A stretch of 64,000 nt of DNA from Gigaspora margarita. Its lineage: Eukaryota > Glomeromycota > Glomeromycetes > Diversisporales > Gigasporaceae. A model generated the notes under the pieces. That model ran no database searches, had not been told where the DNA came from, and saw only the letters and a list, made by a program, of their open reading frames with translations. The position numbers and the translations under genes are program-made. Below are positions 21,001-32,445 of the stretch, one piece after another; the stretch's first letter is position 1; every line of letters starts with the position of its first letter. The stretch lies in contig WTPW01000608.1 of NCBI GenBank assembly GCA_009809945.1, forward strand, positions 221,786 through 285,785, in the 5' to 3' direction.

Positions 21001-22204
21001 CAATGCATGCTTTGTTGTGAATTAATGCAATTTAATTTACTGTCCATAAATATTTTATAATATTATTGTCTATTTCGAAACATTGTGAAATATCTTATAT
21101 AATATTTCATAATATCTTATGTAATATTTTGTAATTTATAAACTCTTTCTGACAATTACCTGGACCAAATTTCTGACAGAAGAAAAACAAAAAGTTTTTT
21201 GTTGAAGCATTGCCAGATACTTAAAGTACTATAGAATAACACAAGTATACAGTTTTTAGAAAGGTTAACTGCTACTTTAGGGACTTTTCTCTTATATTCG
21301 GCATGCAAGCCAGAAGCATCAGTTGTGCAAGATAACTGGTAGTTGGTGCCCTTGGTACAAAAAATTCTGGTGAAGATGATAGTTGTCTTCGTCAATGAAG
21401 AATCTTGTAGTAAAACAATAAGGAACAACAAAAAAATGAGTTTTATCTTCCTATACTTTCCTTTAAATTTGTTTCAAGTGACATTCTGCACCTGTTTGGA
21501 TTTTTTGAAAATTTTGCCAAAAAGTAGGCATCCTAGCTTACCCATTTCAAAAGATCAGTAGTGTTTACTCTTTCCAAATCAGGAATACATCTTCAGGCTA
21601 GAACCAGTACTGTTACAAGTGAGTTTGGTTACAAACAGACAATGAATGATAGGGCTTAGAATCAGGAAGGCACGTGAAAAATTTCTTACTATTTTAGACA
21701 TAGTTTCTTTTATGTATATATAATACTTTGATAGGTTTTACCTATATAGTATTATATAATTTTTATTGTCGTAGTGTTTTAGACATAGTAACATCTTCAT
21801 TTTCTATTTTTTTATTTCTTTATCTTTGGTTTTTTCTTTGTTTTTTTTTCTTTTCTTAGAATTCTCTTTTTGGTTTTGTTTATTGGGTTTCATTTAGTAG
21901 TTCATTCCCACTTTAAGATTTTCCTTTCTTTTTCTTTATCTTTATAAAAAGCTCTGAGATAAAGTTTTTTGAAGAAATGAATTATGAAGAAGGAAACTAA
22001 GTACCTTATTATAACCTTGTTATAACCTCAGAAAAGCATAAGGTCGATAACTTATGCAGACTCCTAGTAGACAAATATTAGTACAGTAACCATACTTGAG
22101 CACTTTTGAAGTTAGCTGGGTCATTTAGTATAGCCAAAGTATTTAGTTTATAGTATATTAAATTAGTTTTTAGTATATTTTATTAAATTAATAAAGCTAG
22201 TACT
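21001..22204. other. AT-rich stretch without recognised gene
   Basis: Probably includes LINE 3' UTR up to about 21060. A small hairpin at about 21715-21760 has arms TATATAATACT and AGTATTATATA. From 21790 to 21960 the strand is T-rich. No supported gene. Confidence 0.5.
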
Positions 22205-23105
22205 AGGAGAACCAGGACCCCGAATAATCTATGTAATGTTATATTTAAAAAATCGCTAATGGAGGGCTGTTTTTTTAAAAAGGTTATATTTGAAAAGTAG
22301 ATATTGGGTAAAAAGGTTATATTTGAAAATGGGTAATGGGCAAAATGAGTATATTTGAAAGAATGCTAACGGGATAAGTTTTTTAAATGTTATATTTGAA
22401 AAGTGGTAATGAAAATAGTGAGCGCTAGGACCAGTTTTTTTTTTTTTTTTTAAGAGCGTCTGTTCCTTTTTTTTTTTTTAGAAAATTGGTAAGCTATACC
22501 AAACTTGCCAAACTTGCTATCTGATATTTAAAATATAGCTAATATATACCAAAGTAGAACTGCTAACCAAAAAAATTTTTACTATGATCCTCAAATATAA
22601 TCTCTCATAGATTGTTCGGGGTTCTGGAGAACCAAATAATAAATATAGAGGTTATATTGGCTTTAATATAACCTTTTTGTAAATTTTATCCACTTTTTAT
22701 TAGAGCTAATTAACCTTATTTTATAATATAAGCTTTAATATTTAAATAATTTATCCATTTAATAAATATAACAAATATATTTTACTTTCAAAAAATTTTT
22801 TTTTAAAAAAATTTTCCTTCAAAAAAATTTTTTCAAAAAAATTTTTCCTCAAAAAAATATTTCCAAAAAAATTTTTTTCTAAAAAAAAAATTTTTTTTTT
22901 TTATTTGGTTATCCAAATTTTAAATATAACCTATCTAAAATTTATAATTTTATCCATTTTAAATAACATAACATTAAAGGCTTTTATCACTTTTAAATAT
23001 AACCTTTTGGTCAATATCCGCTTTTCAAATATAACATCTTAGTAAAAAAGTGCCTTTTTTATCCAAAATTTTAATATAACCTTTATATGTATTATTTGGG
23101 GTCCT
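22205..23105. mobile_element. AGGACCCC-family element (outer), split by a second copy
   Basis: The left terminus AGGAGAACC|AAATAATAAATATAG is interrupted after nine bases by the inner element; the right terminus read backwards is AGGACCCCAAATAATACATA then TAAAGGTTATATT. The interior has runs of A and T (22790-22900) and repeated ATATAACCTTTT-like motifs. No clear target duplication was found at the outer ends (left CTAGTACT, right GCACTAGA). Without the inner copy it is about 480 bases. Confidence 0.7.
22214..22625. mobile_element. AGGACCCC-family element (inner), inserted in a TIR
   Basis: Ends AGGACCCCGAATAATCTATG and, read backwards, AGAACCCCGAACAATCTATG. The 8-base duplication GGAGAACC (22206-22213, 22626-22633) is exact and lies within the left TIR of the outer copy. 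The interior carries four repeats of GGTTATATTTGAAAA. Confidence 0.85.
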
Positions 23106-23228
23106 GCACTAGATTACTAAAGAAAAAAAAAATTTTGTAATTTATTATTTTGCAAGTTTTCAAAATATCTTACTATATATTACGCTATTTTTATGAATTG
23201 TAAATTATTTTATAATATTATGCCCTAT

Positions 23229-24119
23229 TAAATTTGCAGATATATAAACTTCTAGCTGAAGATTATTTTTAGCTTTACTAATTAACTTAAAATTAAAATT
23301 TTCAAAAATATAGAGCAAGGGAAGAAGAAAAAGATAGTACAAAAATTGGATTAAAATTTTGCTAATTTTGCATGATTTCAAAATGTAATTTTGTCAAAAA
23401 CAAATAAAATTATGCTCTGAACAACTTTACTTAGAAGCCAGAAGTAGGTTACCTTGTAAAAAAAATAAATTAGCTATAGACTAACATTAAAAATTTTTGG
23501 TTTGTACAGTATTATAAAAACTTTTTTTGTCAAGATAACCTGTTATGGGCTTCTAAGTAAACTTGTTCAGCAGGTAATTTTACTTGTACCAAAATTAAAA
23601 CATGTTTTTTTGGACCTTTTACTAAGTGAACAATTGATTTAAAGTTGAAAAAAAAAATTTTTTCTTTAAAAAAAAAATTTTTTTTTCCAACTTTAAGCCC
23701 ATTTTTCACTTAGTAAAAGGTCCGAAAAAATGTATTTGACTTTAGTATGAGTAGAATTATCTGCTAAACAAGTTTACTTAGAAGCCAAAGCAGGTTAACT
23801 TGACATTTTATATTACAAACCAAAAATTTTTAATGTTAGTCTATAGCTAACCTATTTTTCTTACAAGGTAACCTATTTCCGGCTCCTAAGTAAACTTGTT
23901 CAGAGCATAATTTTACATATATTTGCTGTTTTAAAATTAATAAATATTTTGTTTTTGACAAAGTTACATTTTGAAATCGTGCAAAATTGGCAAAATTTTA
24001 ATCCAATTTTTGTACCACCTTTTTCTCCTTCCCTTGCTCTATATTTCCGAAAAATTTAATTTTAAGTTAACTAGTAAAGCTGAAAATAATCTTCAGTTTG
24101 AAGTTTATAGTAAATTCAT
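23229..24119. repeat. 0.9-kb palindrome with sub-palindromes
   Basis: Arms 23229-23655 and 23690-24119 are inverted copies. Matching blocks from the outside inward are GAAGATTATTTTTAGCTTTACTA, ATATAGAGCAAGGGAAG, TTTTGACAAA and the Trp-free spacer AGACTAACATTAAAAATTTT. Each arm contains a smaller inverted pair built on GCTTCTAAGTAAACTTGTTCAGCA (near 23418, 23550, 23760, 23890, alternating in direction). The centre is a run of A and T near 23673. No target duplication or coding sequence was found. Confidence 0.75.
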
Positions 24120-25394
24120 TATTATAATTTTTATTATGTCATATGACTGGTATATAATTAGACTAAAAACGATACATACTGTACATACGCACATACATAC
24201 GCATCTGTGTTTTACCAAGTCCAATATTTAGAAAAGATCAGCAAACTCTCTTTCACCCTTTCTCTATAGTCTTTGTCGATCGATGATTATCAATTCATCA
24301 ACCCATTAAAAAATCCGAAACGACAAAAACAAAAATCATAAATTTTAGAAAATAAATATACAAATTTAGATCAGAACACTTGTAAAAATGGAGGGAAACC
24401 TAAAGAATAAATGAAATTGTTCTTTGCGCCAAGTTGTTAAGTGGATACGAACTAGTAATAGATTCGAAATTTGCTATTAAAGGGAGAGTAAAGAGTAAAT
24501 AGGTCGAATAATCGAATAATAGAGTAAATAGTATATGTGAGGTAAATAGATCCCACCAAAAAAGAATAAACATTGTAAGTGTTTTGAAAATCAATTAGAT
24601 TACGGATTTTTAAATTCAGGGTATTTATTAAAACAGTAACTTGTACCAGTATGTATCCGAATTAAAAAATGTACCACTTTCTGTTTTCTATACTACTTTA
24701 ATAATAAGTAATAAAGATAGTACCGTATGTTAGATAAACATCAATTATTAGTCATAGATTATAGCGATAATACCATAATATATAAAATTAGAATAATGTA
24801 TCAGATTGGAGTTTATACATGCATAAATTGCGTAAATATGAAGTCATAGATAACATAAAACATGTACAGTAGTCATAAAAGAGTCTGCTCATTTTTACCA
24901 ACGAAATAAGGTCCTAGAGAAAGTGTAAGTGTTGAAGGAGTAGAGGTGATATTAGTAGAAAACTAAAAAGTGGTGTATAAAAAAAATAAATTTCATCTAA
25001 AAGCGAATAATTAAATTATAAAACATTAATTATTATATTGAAAAAATAAAGAAGATAGTATAAGTATTTTTAAAACATAGCTTACTAGAGAACGCAGTGA
25101 AAAACGACGAAGCTCATAGAGCAATTGTCGTATTTGGAAATAAAGTTAATATGTTTGAATATAAAGAAGTAGATCACATTTGGAAATAAAGGTAATATGT
25201 TTGAATACAAGGAAGTAGGTATTTGAAAATAAAGTTAATACGTTTGGAAATAAAAAAGATGGTACATTTGGAAGCATAGAAGGTGGAAAAATAAGAAAAG
25301 TGGTTTATTAAAAATATAGAAGGTTGGCATATTTGGAATTAAAAAAGATGGTATTAGTGGTGAACTAAAAGAAGAAGCAATAAATGACATAAAG
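24120..25394. other. AT-rich stretch with two minor repeats
   Basis: At 24255-24310 the text CTTTGTCGATCGATGATTAT then CAATTCATCA matches, in reverse, 31600-31670. At 25120-25350 an imprecise tandem repeat of about 55 bases (ATTTGGAAATAAAGTTAATA, TGTTTGAATATAAAGAAG) occurs about four times. No gene supported. Confidence 0.5.
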
Positions 25395-25624
25395 TTGAAA
25401 TATTACTTAACATACGAATGGTTAAAAGTGAGCCTCAAGCAAGCATAATATTAAAGAACAATTATTGTGCGTTTTACCTGGTAAAGGAGCAATAACAATC
25501 AAATCAAGTGGTTATTTGTTTATTTCTACGACATTATACAAAATTACACCTATGAGTACATTATATTAAATAAATACAAATGGAAATATTGGCTTACCAT
25601 TCAGACATGCTGTTGAGACATATA

Positions 25625-26410
25625 AGGTAGACTGGCCTATTTCCACAAACTTTTTTTTGCCACATACAAAATTTTTTAAAAAATAAATATCTTTTTATAA
25701 AATTATGTATATATAATCTATAACTAATTTATTATTTAAATATATAAAAATTAAACCAACTATATATGTATAATTTTTTTTTAGTTAATAAAAAAAAAAT
25801 CCTATAAATTTTATAAAAATTTAAAGGTGTCACCTATTTCCACAAATAGTAAAACAGATCTTGATCCATTGACCCATTTTGAATGATTTAACTACCAAAA
25901 TATTCATCTCAATAAGACGATTCCAATGAGCCTAAAATCATCAAAATCCAATCACAGGATCCCAAAATCGTTCAACTTTTTTATAATAATATTTTTATTA
26001 TTTTAAAGCTATAAAACACTATTAAAATCACGATTAAAAATCACACAAAAGTTGAACGATCTCAGGATCCTGTGATTGGACTTTAATGATTTTGAGCTTG
26101 TCAGAATCGTCTCCTTGAGACGAACATTTTGGTAGTTAAATCACTCAAAACGGATAAGTAGAGCAAAAGTTATTAGCAATTCTATAAATTAGTTTATATA
26201 CTAAAATAACTAAATTGGAAACAAACCTTTAGATAATCTTAAAATTCTGTAATCAAATTTTAGCAGTTATGGGCTTGTTTAAAATGTTTAACTAAGGTAA
26301 TTATTTTAATAGTAAAATTACCCCAAATAAAGCTAGTGAATTAAAAGATATTTACTGTTCTTTACTGTTTGTGGAAATAGGGTAGTTTGTGGAAATAGGG
26401 CAGTCTACCT
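25625..26410. mobile_element. Element H: TA-flanked element with internal palindrome
   Basis: TIRs: AGGTAGACTGGCCTATTTCC then ACAAACT on the left, AGGTAGACTGCCCTATTTCC then ACAAACT from the right, where the motif TTTGTGGAAATAGGG is doubled. TA lies outside both ends (25623-25624, 26411-26412), as in Tc1/mariner. Inside, 25876-26158 forms its own palindrome (arms with GATTTAACTACCAAAAT and CAATCACAGGATCC). Confidence 0.8.
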
Positions 26411-26690
26411 TATCTTGTCACTACCGATTGTGAAAAGTGCACATTTCAAATGCCAAAGTTGACAAAAGGTGAATCAGACAATTCAAAAAAACTTATTTAT
26501 CCTTAAACGCAATAAAGGTGCAATTGATTTTAAAGGCTGGACAAATGTCAATGGAATAACAAAATTAACAAATCATTTAAATGATGTACTTGAACTTTCA
26601 GAAAACGGTCAAAGGAAAGTTGCTCAAAGTGAGCAAGGCTTGGCTCCAGATTTTTGTGTTTGGTATTGTGTCTTTTATTGTACAGGTGAT

Positions 26691-27268
26691 TAGGGTGGTA
26701 CATGGCATATTTAATCAAACCTATGAAAGGTCATTATGTAATTTTACTATGATCAAATTTTTTAATCAGCGAAATTAAAAATGATTGACTAAAATATCAT
26801 TTTCTTCAATTACTTATAAAGAAAAGTATAAAATTCTAAAAGTTTCCTCTGAATATTGCGCTTCATTTTCTAATTTCTTTTGAGTGAAATCTCATCATAA
26901 GAACTATCTCTAAAAAGTTACGCTCGATTTTTGCAAAAGCTCTAGTAAATTTTTTTGATTGTACTTATTGCACGAATTTTTTTTAATAAATTATACATTC
27001 TATTAGTTGAAACCTAAAATTTATATATTAGCATAAAAATATTCAAACGTAACTTTGTTGCTTGACACTTTGTAGATTTTGTGAAAATTTCCAAACAATT
27101 CCTTGTCTTTTTAGTGAGTTGAATCGTTTTGAAATTTTTAATAAATATATTAAAATTATTGTTATATAGATATTGATAACGCTTGTTTTCCTTCGTGTAA
27201 CATGAAAAATCTGTAATATATTAAATTCTATAGTTACCTTTGATTACTTAGTCCGTTTACCACCCTAA
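26691..27268. mobile_element. Element I: hAT-type non-autonomous element
   Basis: The 8-base direct repeat CAGGTGAT (26683-26690, 27269-27276) and short TIRs (TAGGGTGGTACATGG; from the right TTAGGGTGGTAAACGG) fit the hAT superfamily. The 578-bp interior has no transposase. Confidence 0.8.
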
Positions 27269-27690
27269 CAGGTGATGGTAATTGTTAACGAGAGTGTGAT
27301 GGATTCAGAAGTTGTATGCCTAATTGTTCAAAAAATAACAATGATATGCATAAATGCAAAGTTCACATAATTACTAGAGTTACACTTAGTATAGTTGCAA
27401 AGAGATTTCCTATTCAATTATGTATCGAAGGTCAGTACATACCTGCGAATGTTTCTATTCAACATGAAGGAGCTATTACACGTCTTAATCTAAAGAGAAA
27501 TCAGATTAAGTCAGCGAGCAGATGGATGTAAGGCAAAAGAAGTAAAACTTAAACTTCTAGCTCCATTTAATGGTATATTAAACGAACGGAAGAAAAATAT
27601 GGAACCAATATTTGTAATGAAAAAAAACTTCAACTATTTGAATGAAACAATAGATATATTTGTGGTAGACAATCAACATCATGTTTGACG

Positions 27691-28395
27691 GAAAGTTACA
27701 TTCTTGATCACGTTATATTGTGTTACACCAAATCGTGCGTTCTGATTGGCCAATCTTGGAAATCGATATCTGATATAAATCGATATTTTTGACCATATCA
27801 ACCATATCAATAAATATTTTTGCCAAATCCCCTGCAGTTGCAAACATTACCAAGTCGATTTCTCAAAAATTTTTTCGGTCATTTTGAAATTTCACGCTTT
27901 CGATTTCAAGATCTATAGTTAAGTATTATTTAATACTAATTCTTATTACACGCGCCTCTTTTTGTTGCATAGGGACCACAAAGCCCTACCTGGTAGTTCA
28001 ACACAAAAGGTGGCCTGCTTTGTCGGACAGCTTGATGTCTTGGACAGATTGGATGCTGGTCGCTAACGCTCCAGGGTTTACATGCAAATCTTCCGTGTTC
28101 AACACACGTGTAAGAGAAGAGACTGCGGAAAGAGTTCACGTTTGGGAGAGTGTTCGCCTGTGTTGCAGGAGGTCCGCAACCGTGCTTAATAATTGTTCAA
28201 CACAAAGAGCGCCTAGTTGCCACGTGAAGGATTGCCACGTGAAAGGATTGCCCGCGAACATTATGTGTCTCAACATATATAATGTGGCTGAATAACTTGT
28301 ACTCGGATGAGGGCTACCAAGTGTAATGGTAGCGAATATCTGCAGATCACCGGAATTAATCAAGCTTGATTTTTGTTCAGCGTAGATGAATAAGT
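27691..28395. other. Stretch without supported gene
   Basis: Less AT-rich than its surroundings between 27960 and 28260. Several overlapping open frames exist on both strands (up to 104 codons), none with recognisable motifs. TTCAACACAAA or TTCAACACA recurs three times (27987, 28098, 28197), and GCCACGTGAAGGATTGCC is partly duplicated (28218-28250). Confidence 0.4.
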
Positions 28396-28620
28396 TTGAC
28401 AAGTTTGTACTGGACGCAAGATTTTGCCAACCACACACTGGAATCAACAAATTTTTTCTCTATAACTTCCTTGAAGTGGTGGAATGACATTAAAAGATTT
28501 ACAGGATTGGTATACGCAAGTGATCCAACAGTGACAGCACAGCAAGTTTTTAGTCAATACATTCAAAACCTAGCTGATGTTACAAATATCGAAAGCATTG
28601 AATCTGGTGTTGTACAGTGA
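28396..28620 (+). CDS. Small frame, unknown (possible hAT C-terminal fragment)
   Basis: A 74-codon frame reads SLKWWNDIKRFTGLVYASDP and TVTAQQVFSQYIQNLADVTN. The WWNDIKRFTGL text and its helical pattern look like real protein, perhaps the tail of a hAT-type transposase or an upstream exon of the next gene. It ends 110 bases before that gene's first clear acceptor. No start context is convincing, since coding text may begin upstream. Low certainty on function. Confidence 0.35.
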   Translation: MTSLYWTQDFANHTLESTNFFSITSLKWWNDIKRFTGLVYASDPTVTAQQVFSQYIQNLADVTNIESIESGVVQ

Positions 28621-28730
28621 ATTCACAGTTTCAATAAAACAATAATTGTATGGTTTTGTTTTTTTTTTATTGTGTCTAGCAGTGACTTCTTAATGCAAAC
28701 TAACAAGCTTATTTTCAAATCTCTTATTAG

Positions 28731-30873
28731 AAGACGGAATATCTGAAAATTATCGGGGATACCCTGCTTGAAATAATACAAAAGGACGCAAAAGTAGGTA
28801 TAAAAACCATCTTGTTATCAGAAAATTATTTATATGCACATTATACAATATTCTATTTTAGAAAAGGAAAAGAAAAACTGGCAAAACTCGAAACATATTT
28901 CAGAGCGCAACGGAGGATGATGTTGAGAATCGGAAGAATGCCGGATACATAAATAACTATGTAAGTATGCGTTACTGCCAATGTTATTTTAATGTTTTTA
29001 TTGTCATTTCTTATTGATTTGCATTTCTATAGGACTTGAGTAGAGAAATCAACGACTTTTTTCAGAGACCCGCCGAAAAAAAACCGTCCGATCTTTTTTT
29101 GCAAAAATCGGAAGATGTAACTGACGATGAGGAGTATGAGGTAAAGCATTTATATTTTAAAGTGAATTGTTCAATTACGATAGTAGATAATTCAGGGATA
29201 TATATTTCCCATCTCGCCTTCACCTTTTTAGATTGATCCTAAAATGGTGTATAAGCGAGATGAACTTCCTTATTGCCTAAATTGTGGCGCGAAGGTAAAT
29301 ACGATAATAATAAATTAAATTTTGTTATTGTAATAGATAAAAATACTTAATTTTTTTCTGTTCTTTAGATTAATAACTTTGAATTAATCATATTTTGTCC
29401 GTACTGCGGAACAAATATTGTATCGTCTGAGGATGAACCTGATACGGATGAGGAAAATAATGTAGATGATAGGGACGAATATGATGATACACCTCCAAAA
29501 GTCGATAAGGTTGCCTTTCGCATGGCTTATGAGGCTATCCCAGACACTTCGAAGTTGCGGTTGAGCACAGGCACAATAGTGGAGGACGTTCTCTTCGAAT
29601 TTGCCAAGGACATGGACTATGAACAGTAAGTTTCTTGAAATTTATATCTTTTCGTTCATGACACTGACATACTATTATTATAAGTCATGCCCATTCATAC
29701 ATTGTTGACTATGACGATGAGGATATCAAAACGTTATTTGACGAGGAGGAGTGGAAAGAATTAACAAAAGATCCAATAGGGATTCAAAACTTTAAAGGAG
29801 TTACGTGCCGTAGTAATGGCGCCATACCTTAAAGAGAAGGAAGAATATGATGTTAACAAACATTACGAACAAGAATGGATCCAAATGGCCTTGCGAACAC
29901 TTTGCAACCTATATGAAAATATGGATGCACCATTAATTAGGAGCCAATATGAAGATTGGTCCACGGTCGCACGTGCATTGATTTCTGTATTAGGGACATC
30001 CAACTAGGCACCGATATTAAAAGGTTTTAATCATATTCGATAGTGAATTATTTAATTGTCTAAGATGCTTATCATAAACTTTGCTTTTTTTAAATATGAT
30101 TTATTTATCACCGCTCATAGAACCGATGCTCCATCACTGAGTAGTGCAACAGGAAGAACCGTGGTCGAAAGGCAAATACACCTACAAGAAAGCTCACCGG
30201 TCGTAGAATTGACGGGATAATATATACTGTTGACAAACTTTTTGAAGTTGGAGCCATCGAAGGGGCAAGGTCCTATTCAGGTGCTTCAGACCAGAAGTAT
30301 CTTCTCGAGACATTCAAGATGCCGAAGACTCTTCGTGACATGTATGCTGATCTAATGAGGGCCGTAGATTATGATGATCAGAAAGCATCTAAAATTCAAG
30401 TAATTGGCATTTTACATCTTGGATTATGGATCCAATTTGCTAGGTTATGGCGTGTTGGTGGGTCGGTTTGCATTTTTCGCAAAGATCCTCTATCTCATAA
30501 TGTAGATAACAAAATTTCAGAAATGGGAATAAGATCCTTTCTCAAGCTTCTAGTATCAATTTATCATTATAAGGTCAGAACAAATTTTTATTCTTGTAGT
30601 TATTGTTCCATTTCTCTTCAGCTTCCTATTCATTGTGTTTCGTTTTCACAGATTATCATAAAGGACAACCTGCAAGTCCTGAACATTCGGAACAGTATTA
30701 AGCCAGGAGATAAAGATAACTTGTATAATGAATTGATGGAAGTTGGACAGTTTTCTTTACCATCACACTCCGTTTCTTCACCACCGCGCCCGATTAAATT
30801 TTTTTCTGATTGTTTCAAGACCCCAAGGAAACCAAGGAAAAAAAATCCGGTAAAAAAGAGAAAGTTGACGTAG
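28731..30873 (+). pseudogene. Multi-exon zinc-ribbon host gene of a lineage-expanded family, broken
   Basis: Exons with GT-AG borders: 28731-28793, 28862-28960, 29033-29140, 29232-29294, 29369-29625, 29686-about 30020, about 30120-30573, 30652-30873. Two C-x2-C pairs (CLNCGAK and CPYCGTN) come from consecutive exons and would form a zinc ribbon. Then follow an acidic stretch, LRLSTGTIVEDVLFEFAKDM, EEEWKEL, HYEQEWIQMALRTL, NRKNRGRK...GRRIDGII, FKMPKTLRDMYADLMRAV, IGILHLGLWIQFARLWR and a basic tail PRKPRKKNPVKKRKL, a likely nuclear signal; KRKRK in exon 2 is another. From memory, this is an uncharacterised family amplified in AM fungi. Damage: frame changes near 29790 and 29960 and a TAG at about 30145. 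It could be a recent pseudogene or carry assembly errors. No clear start codon was found upstream of 28731. Confidence 0.6.
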
Positions 30874-31747
30874 AGTTTTAATAATACAATAGTGGTTCAA
30901 ATTCATTTGGTGGGTTAATTATTGAAGTAAACACTAAATTAGATGGCAAAGATTAGATTTTATTTTACATATACGCATGTATTTTACAATTTTTATAATG
31001 AAGTTTAACATGTAAGGCAACTGTGAAGTTTAGCATTTTTTTATAAGGAAAAAAAATCCAAGATCGCTTTATAAATGCTATGCATCAGACAAATATAAAT
31101 TGTATTATTACAAATCATATAATCCCGAAATCTTAAATCCTATAAATATTTCCCAGTATCTGACATCTTGTAAACAATTGGTTCTCACATATACAGAAAA
31201 GTGCCGGAAAAAATCACATGATTGATCGTTCCCTGAGGGAACGGTTTTTTAGTGCTTGGTATGGTTATCGTTGCCGTATTTGATGATGCCACGTAATTGC
31301 CCTTCGTGTAGTGTGATTACTTTTTTTTCTATATAAGGATCCGAATTTTATAATCTGTACTGCTATTTTGCAGGGATCGGCAGTAAAAATTTCCTCACAA
31401 AACCCAAGAAGGAAATTTTTACTCCCGTCATTTTTTGTGAATGATAGAGCTCTAGCTCTTGTGAATGTAGTCAAATACTAGGGACCAAAAGTTGATACGA
31501 GTAAAATATCAAAATGATTTGAATTAAAAGCATCATTTTTCATTTTTATAGCTGCTCTTATCGATATTTACATACCGATTTATCTTATTAATTTGTTTTT
31601 GGATTTTTTTTCTGTCGGATTTTTTGACGGCCTGATGAATTGATAATCACTGATTGTCAAAGACCAAGAGAAGAACATAGCGAAGGAATTTGTTGAGATA
31701 TCGATATTTCTTTCTTTTTTTTTTTTTTCCTCCTAACTAATAATAAT
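30874..31747. other. Intergenic with two hairpins
   Basis: At 31227-31243 CGTTCCCTGAGGGAACG forms a short hairpin followed by T6; it resembles a bacterial terminator but has no known meaning in a nuclear genome. At 31382-31423, 14-base arms AGTAAAAATTTCCT/AGGAAATTTTTACT enclose a 14-base loop. 31600-31670 matches 24255-24310 in reverse. No gene. Confidence 0.55.
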
Positions 31748-32369
31748 AACCCTAAGTTAAGTGTAAGCAACATTTAATAAGTGCTAATGTTATCAAAATT
31801 AAGACGTACATTGCTAACGTATTGCGATGGAACATTTTTGATCAAATCATACTCACGCAACACTTTGCCGTTAGAAATCGGCATACGGCGCTCGAATCTA
31901 TAAGATTCCATATTAATTTTTGAGCACTGGCATATTGACCCATGTTATAATGTACTTACGCCAGCCAAAGTACATCGTTCAAGTCACCTATTAAAAGAAA
32001 TATTTTTATATCAATGAATTGTTCTGAGGCAAATTAAACGTCTTAAATAAGTATTGTACATGTACCTGTCATTGTCATAACTTTATTTCTCCAAAATACA
32101 GCAATTTCATATAGGGTATTTCTAGGCATCTCTGGTCAGAGATGCCTAACGATAATATTTCGGATCTAAAAGCCAATTAAAATGCAAAATATTCACGTGA
32201 CAGCCGTTTCGTGTAGCACGAAGGACGATCATCGTGGATCAGTCCGACAAAACAAAAACAACAACAAAAAGCGCGAAAAAATAAAAATGTGAAGAAATAT
32301 CAAAAACGGCTATCTAACCTATTGCGGGCACTAATTAAAAGTGTCGGGAAGGCGATTTTGCTTATATAA

Positions 32370-32412
32370 CTTGCCCTTGCCCTAACCCTAAATGACCCTA
32401 ACTCTAAATAAG
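32370..32412. repeat. Short telomere-like CCCTAA stretch
   Basis: CCCTAACCCTAAATGACCCTAACTCTAAA, two perfect and two imperfect CCCTAA units inside element J. Confidence 0.5.
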
Positions 32413-32445
32413 TTAAATGATTGGACATAGTTTTGGGCCAGAGAT

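Larger units (their letters stand above)
25395..27690 (+). pseudogene. Decayed Cys-rich gene of unknown family, split by two DNA elements
   Basis: Coding-like text appears in three blocks separated by elements H and I. Before H: LPGKGAITIKSSGYLFISTT and IGLPFRHAVET. Between: DCEKCTFQMPKLTKGESD, then in another frame KGAIDFKGWTNVNGITKL and GLAPDFCVWYCVFYCTGD. After I: RECDGFRSCMPNCSKN, HKCKVHIITRVTLSIVAKRF, IEGQYIPANVSIQHEGAITR, and AKEVKLKLLAPFNGILNERK, ending at 27687. The Cys/His-rich middle suggests a zinc-binding module. I cannot name the family; a repeated gene of mobile origin is possible. Beyond the two insertions there are at least three frame changes or stops (near 25460, 26500 and 27285). 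Confidence 0.5.

Noticed and set aside
31227-31250. Bacterial-type rho-independent terminator (hairpin plus T6)
   Set aside because: No bacterial gene context; surrounding genes are spliced and eukaryotic. Kept only as a hairpin.
32370-32412. Former telomere or chromosome-fusion site
   Set aside because: Only a few imperfect CCCTAA units inside a transposon; chance or transposon sequence is enough.
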